Shown here: piece by piece, positions 61,049 through 64,000 of the stretch
Numbering within the stretch: the stretch's first letter is position 1
Layout of the letters: every line of letters starts with the position of its first letter
From: CBDESN01 sp965242495
GTDB taxonomy: Bacteria > Pseudomonadota > Alphaproteobacteria > MPNO01
Direction of reading: 5' to 3'
Assembly: GCA_965242495.1 (NCBI GenBank)
Contig: OZ251446.1
Span: 2,170,001 to 2,234,000 of the forward strand
DNA length: 64,000 bases
Made by a program: the position numbers and the translations under genes
Notes under the pieces: generated by a model
What the model was told of the DNA's origin: nothing
The model's input: only the letters and a program-made list of their open reading frames with translations
The model's database searches: none

Positions 61049-62713
61049 ATGAACAGACTGACCGGCAGCGCGGCCTTCCTGTCGCTGCTCAAGGACGAGG
61101 GCGTCACCCACCTGTTCGGCAACCCCGGCACCACCGAACTGCCGATCATGGACGCGCTCGCGCGCCAGGACGACCTCACCTACGTCCTCGGCTTGCAGGA
61201 ATCGATCGTCGTCGCGATGGCCGACGGCTTCGCCCGCGCCTCGGGCCGGCTGACGGCGTGCAACGTCCACGTGGCGCCCGGGCTCGGCAACGCGATGGGC
61301 GCGCTCTACAACGCCAAGTTCACCGGCTCGCCGATGATCCTCACCGCCGGCCAGCAGGAGCAGGGCCACGGGCTCACCGAGCCGCTGCTGTACGAGCCGC
61401 TGACGCCGATCGCCCAGCCGCTGGTCAAGTGGGCGAGCGAGATCGCCCGGCTCGAGGACCTGCCGCGCACGCTGCGCCGCGCGGCCACGATCGCGACGAC
61501 GCCGCCGACCGGTCCCGTCTTCCTGTCGTTGCCGGGCGACGTGCTGAATCGCGAGACGGGGCTCGAGCTCGGCGCGCGCACGCGCGTCGACGCCGCGTCG
61601 CGGCCGGCCGAATCGGCCCTGGAGGCGCTCGCCGCGCGGCTGCTCGCCGCGGCCAACCCGGCGATCGTCGCCGGCGACGAGCTGGTGCGGTCGGACGCCC
61701 ATGCCGAGGCCGCCCGGTTCGCCGAGCTCCTCGGCGCGCCGGTCTATCAGCAGACCGTCCAGGCCGGCGCCGATTTTCCGTCCGAGCATCCCGCCTATAT
61801 GGGCGCGCTGCCCCGCGTGCAGGCCGAGGTTCGCGCCGCGCTCGCGCCCCACGACCTGTTGGTCTTCCTCGGCGCCGACGTGCTGCGCATGTCGGTCTGG
61901 AGCGAAACCGACCCGATGCCGCCCGGGGCCGCGGTCGTCCAGATCGGCCTCCGCGACCGGGAGATGGGCAAGAACTACCCGGCCGAGCTGGCGATCCGCA
62001 GCGACGTCCGCGCGACGCTGGCGGCGCTGCGCCCGCTGCTGGAGGCCAAGGGCGGCGCGGACCGCGCGGCGACGGCCCGCCGCCGGCTGGCGGCGCTCGC
62101 CGACCGCAACTGGTCGGCGCGCCGCGCCGCCCTGCGCGCCGAGGCCGAGGCCAGGGCCGCCGCCGACCCGATCGCCTGCGACTGGCTGATGATGCGGATT
62201 GCGGATTCCCTGCCCGCCGACGCCGTGCTGGTCAACGAAGGGCTCACCAGCGCGGCGCGGCTGCTCGATTTCCTGCCCTATCGCGACCGCTACGGGTTCC
62301 ACGGCCTCGCCTCCGGCGGCATCGGCTGGGCGATGGGCGCGGCGGTCGGCATCCAGCTCGCCCATCCCGACCGGCCCGTGGTGGCGATCGTGGGCGACGG
62401 CAGCGCGATGTATTCGATCCAGGCGCTGTGGACGGCGGCGCATCTCGACCTGCCGATCACCTATGCGATCGTCAACAACCGGGGCTACCGCATCCTCAAA
62501 CAGCGGCTGGTCGCCTTCCACGCCAACGACCGTTTCGTCGGCATGGATCTCGCCCGACCCGAGATCGACTTCGCCTCGCTCGCCGGCGCGCTCGGGGTGA
62601 CGTCCCGGCGCATCGCCGCCCCGGAAGCGGTCGGCCCCGCCCTGGAAGAGGCGATCGCGAGCCGCCGCCCCACCCTGCTCGACATCCTCGTCGAGGACAC
62701 GGTCGGCGGGTAG
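61049..62713 (+). CDS. Thiamine-diphosphate-dependent enzyme (benzoylformate decarboxylase / acetolactate synthase-like)
   Basis: A 554-residue ThDP enzyme with the three usual domains. The Pyr domain has HLFGNPGTTELPIMDAL, the activating glutamate in GLQESIVVAMADGFARASG, and NVHVAPGLGNAMGALYNAKFTGSPMILTAGQQEQGH. The PP domain has GGIGWAMGAAVGIQLAH and the ThDP motif GDGSAMYSIQALWTAAHLDLPITYAIVNN. HVAPGLGNAMG is closest in style to benzoylformate decarboxylase and related 2-oxo acid decarboxylases rather than acetolactate synthase. It is 62 bp after the MFS gene and probably completes the pathway operon. Confidence 0.86.
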   Translation: MNRLTGSAAFLSLLKDEGVTHLFGNPGTTELPIMDALARQDDLTYVLGLQESIVVAMADGFARASGRLTACNVHVAPGLGNAMGALYNAKFTGSPMILTAGQQEQGHGLTEPLLYEPLTPIAQPLVKWASEIARLEDLPRTLRRAATIATTPPTGPVFLSLPGDVLNRETGLELGARTRVDAASRPAESALEALAARLLAAANPAIVAGDELVRSDAHAEAARFAELLGAPVYQQTVQAGADFPSEHPAYMGALPRVQAEVRAALAPHDLLVFLGADVLRMSVWSETDPMPPGAAVVQIGLRDREMGKNYPAELAIRSDVRATLAALRPLLEAKGGADRAATARRRLAALADRNWSARRAALRAEAEARAAADPIACDWLMMRIADSLPADAVLVNEGLTSAARLLDFLPYRDRYGFHGLASGGIGWAMGAAVGIQLAHPDRPVVAIVGDGSAMYSIQALWTAAHLDLPITYAIVNNRGYRILKQRLVAFHANDRFVGMDLARPEIDFASLAGALGVTSRRIAAPEAVGPALEEAIASRRPTLLDILVEDTVGG

Positions 62714-62788
62714 CAGGTAGCAGCGGGCGGGAATGCGCAGCCTCGTCGCGCCCGCAGCCGCCCGGACCCCAAGTAAGGAGACGTGATC

Positions 62789-63220
62789 GTGAAGAAGACC
62801 CTTTCCTTCCTTGCGGCGCTCGCGGCAGCCTCGGCGTTGGCGGGGTGCGACGATGCGAGCGTTGCGTCCAGGAACCTGTCGAAGGCCGCCGATATGTTCG
62901 AGATCCAGCGGCGCATCGTGTTCTACAACGGCGTCACGGGCGCCTATATGCTGGTCATCGAAGGGCGATGCAGCATCCGGGCCGACGGGAGGGACAGGCA
63001 ATTGGAAGTGACCTGCCGGACGGGCGCCGACCAATACAAGAAGCATTTCCTCGGCCTCTCCGACAACGTGTCGTACATCGTCGAGCAAGTGGAGGCCAAG
63101 GACGTGTCGGTCGCCCACTACCGGGTCATCTTCAAGCCCCAGACGATCGTCCCGGATATGGACGTTCGGATCGAGGACGAGCTTCCGCTTCCGACCATCA
63201 ATCGAGGGCCCGACGCATGA
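62789..63220 (+). CDS. Small lipoprotein resembling phage-encoded beta-sandwich lipoproteins
   Basis: A 143-residue precursor with a lipobox (LAGC, about residue 20) and a mature region reading NLSKAADMFEIQRRIVFYNGVTGAYMLVIEGRCSI, TGADQYKKHFLGLSDNVSYIVEQVE and HYRVIFKPQTIVPD. From memory, these blocks strongly resemble a lipoprotein found in tailed phages and prophages of enterobacteria, predicted to be a beta sandwich, with no known function. The GTG at 62789 is 8 nt from AAGGAG; the GTG at 62783 is too close. No other phage gene is nearby. Superinfection exclusion or a domesticated phage gene are possibilities. Confidence 0.75.
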   Translation: MKKTLSFLAALAAASALAGCDDASVASRNLSKAADMFEIQRRIVFYNGVTGAYMLVIEGRCSIRADGRDRQLEVTCRTGADQYKKHFLGLSDNVSYIVEQVEAKDVSVAHYRVIFKPQTIVPDMDVRIEDELPLPTINRGPDA

Positions 63221-63425
63221 CGCGCCGCCAGCGGCCGCCCTCGAAGGCGACCGGACGAAAACCGCCCTGGGAGTCCCAAGCGTAGCAGTCCTCGACCCGT
63301 TCTGCGGCGGGGACGAGCGGCGATGCGCCCGCATCCATCCCGGCGCCTCCGTCGTCGCGGATCCGGCGCGAGCCGGGTCCTCCCGCGATCCGGCCGCAAG
63401 CGCGACAGAGCAGCCGAGGCGGACG

Positions 63426-63743
63426 ATGGCGGAGACCGTCCGCCTCCGCCGGCTGGACGACATCGTGCGCGACGCTGCGCCGCCCCGCGTCGATCCGATC
63501 AAGCTCGACGTCGAGGGTTCGGAATTGCGCGCGCCGATCGGGGCGGAAGCGACGCTGGATCGCTTCGGCCCCGCCCTCTTCCTCGAGGTCGAGGACGACT
63601 ATCGGGCGCGGCGCGGCGACAGTTCCGGAGCGCTCGGGGCCTGGCTGCGAAGCCGCGGCTACGGCCCGATCGACGGCTGGGAGCGCTTCCCGGCGGGAAC
63701 CGACCAGCTGTTCGTCCGGCTTGCCGGGAAATCGTCCCGCTGA
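63426..63743 (+). pseudogene. Truncated FkbM-type methyltransferase (C-terminal part)
   Basis: The 105-codon frame matches only the C-terminal half of FkbM SAM-dependent methyltransferases: VRLRRLDDIVRDAA, then the hallmark DPIKLDVEGSELRAPIGA, LDRFGPALFLEVEDDY and LGAWLRSRGYG. The N-terminal SAM-binding part (DVGANIG-type loop) is missing. The frame stays open upstream for about 60 codons but that stretch (VAVLDPFCGGDERR...) does not look like FkbM. It is probably a remnant of a glycan-modifying methyltransferase gene. Confidence 0.65.
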
Positions 63744-63819
63744 ACGGCGGGACCGCCGGCTCCGCGCTTTCCCGACCGTTTCGCGCCGCCCTTACGGCCT
63801 TCGATCCTCGTCGTCGGCA

Positions 63820-64000
63820 TCACGGGTTGCGCGGCGGCGCCTCGCGCAGGATCGAGGCGAGCCGGGTCTCGGCGGTCGCCGGGTCGATGCCGCAGCGCCG
63901 CGCGTAATCCTCGAGCTGGTCGCGACCGATGCGGCCGGTACCGAAATAGCGCGCTTCGGGATGGGCGAAATAGTAGCCCGACACCGACGCCGCCGGGATC
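63820..64000 (-). CDS. metH: Cobalamin-dependent methionine synthase MetH (partial, C-terminal end)
   Basis: Only the last 60 codons are in the window, on the minus strand: IPAASVSGYYFAHPEARYFGTGRIGRDQLEDYARRCGI then a short variable end RLASILREAPPRNP. This is the end of the SAM-binding activation domain of MetH, in which the AHPEARYFG region is highly conserved. The gene continues past 64000. Presence of MetH indicates a requirement for or synthesis of cobalamin. Confidence 0.92.
   Translation of the reverse strand, partial: IPAASVSGYYFAHPEARYFGTGRIGRDQLEDYARRCGIDPATAETRLASILREAPPRNP

Noticed and set aside
63217..63285. Tiny 22-codon frame overlapping the lipoprotein stop (ATGA)
   Set aside because: Too short, basic, no hydrophobic or conserved feature; the overlap alone is not enough.
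62789..63743. Prophage remnant region
   Set aside because: Only one phage-like gene is seen, with no integrase, structural or lysis gene and no att repeats, so a prophage is not called.

Overview
The window is GC-rich chromosomal DNA from an alphaproteobacterium, most likely a Rhodospirillales-like lineage. The supporting evidence is a circularly permuted two-piece tmRNA, the alphaproteobacterial form of SspB, a DUF2794 protein, a short DEDDy-domain ribonuclease D beside the lpt genes, and complete system I cytochrome c maturation (ccmA to ccmI). Most genes are dense housekeeping genes joined by 4-bp ATGA/GTGA/TTGA overlaps. There is no prophage integrase, CRISPR array or intact insertion sequence.

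Layout. 0-4.4 kb (minus): rnd, kdsD, lptC, lptA, lptB, hpf, a lipopolysaccharide precursor and export operon, preceded by tRNA-Leu(CAG). 4.5-9.4 kb: a fumarylacetoacetate-hydrolase-fold enzyme, ubiX, an L,D-transpeptidase convergent with an alanine-zipper lipoprotein that ends in lysine, a ribokinase and an exported PCMT-like methyltransferase. 9.5-12.2 kb: acyl-CoA dehydrogenase and cyclopropane fatty acid synthase. 12.6-21.1 kb (plus): dnaB, alr, mlaE, mlaF, radA, cvpA, purF and an SDR in one packed run. 21.1-24.5 kb (minus): der, bamB and a YfgM-like TPR protein. 24.7-30.7 kb: DUF2794, a uracil-DNA-glycosylase-fold protein, NUDIX, type II IPP isomerase, DUF3891, a 217-bp MITE-like element and guaA. 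30.7-33.5 kb: GNAT, rlmE, ppx/gppA and tRNA-Gln(CTG). 33.6-34.6 kb: a glycosyltransferase with AT-rich stretches beside the tRNA. 34.7-37.8 kb (minus): a small operon of amidohydrolase, reductive-dehalogenase-like iron-sulfur protein and a solute-binding-fold protein without a signal peptide. 37.9-45.7 kb (minus): the ccm locus, interrupted by two non-coding gaps, one of which carries a near-consensus promoter followed 50 nt later by an intrinsic terminator. 46-55.4 kb: aconitase, DUF1223, BASS transporter, HtpG, Mug-like glycosylase, class I fumarase, SspB and tmRNA. 55.6-62.7 kb (plus): a five-gene catabolic-looking operon (cyclic amidohydrolase, TRZ/ATZ-type amidohydrolase, M20 hydrolase, MFS transporter, ThDP-dependent decarboxylase). 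62.8-64 kb: a lipoprotein of the kind found in phages, a truncated FkbM methyltransferase and the 3' end of metH.

Functional themes. Several neighbours act together: LptABC with KdsD; Der, BamB and the TPR protein as in the gammaproteobacterial yfgM-bamB-der order; an Ldt facing its probable lipoprotein substrate; and SspB next to the RNA that writes the tag SspB recognises. The least explained parts are the 34.7-37.8 kb operon, the 55.6-62.7 kb operon, the short attenuated transcript inside the ccm locus, and the MITE.
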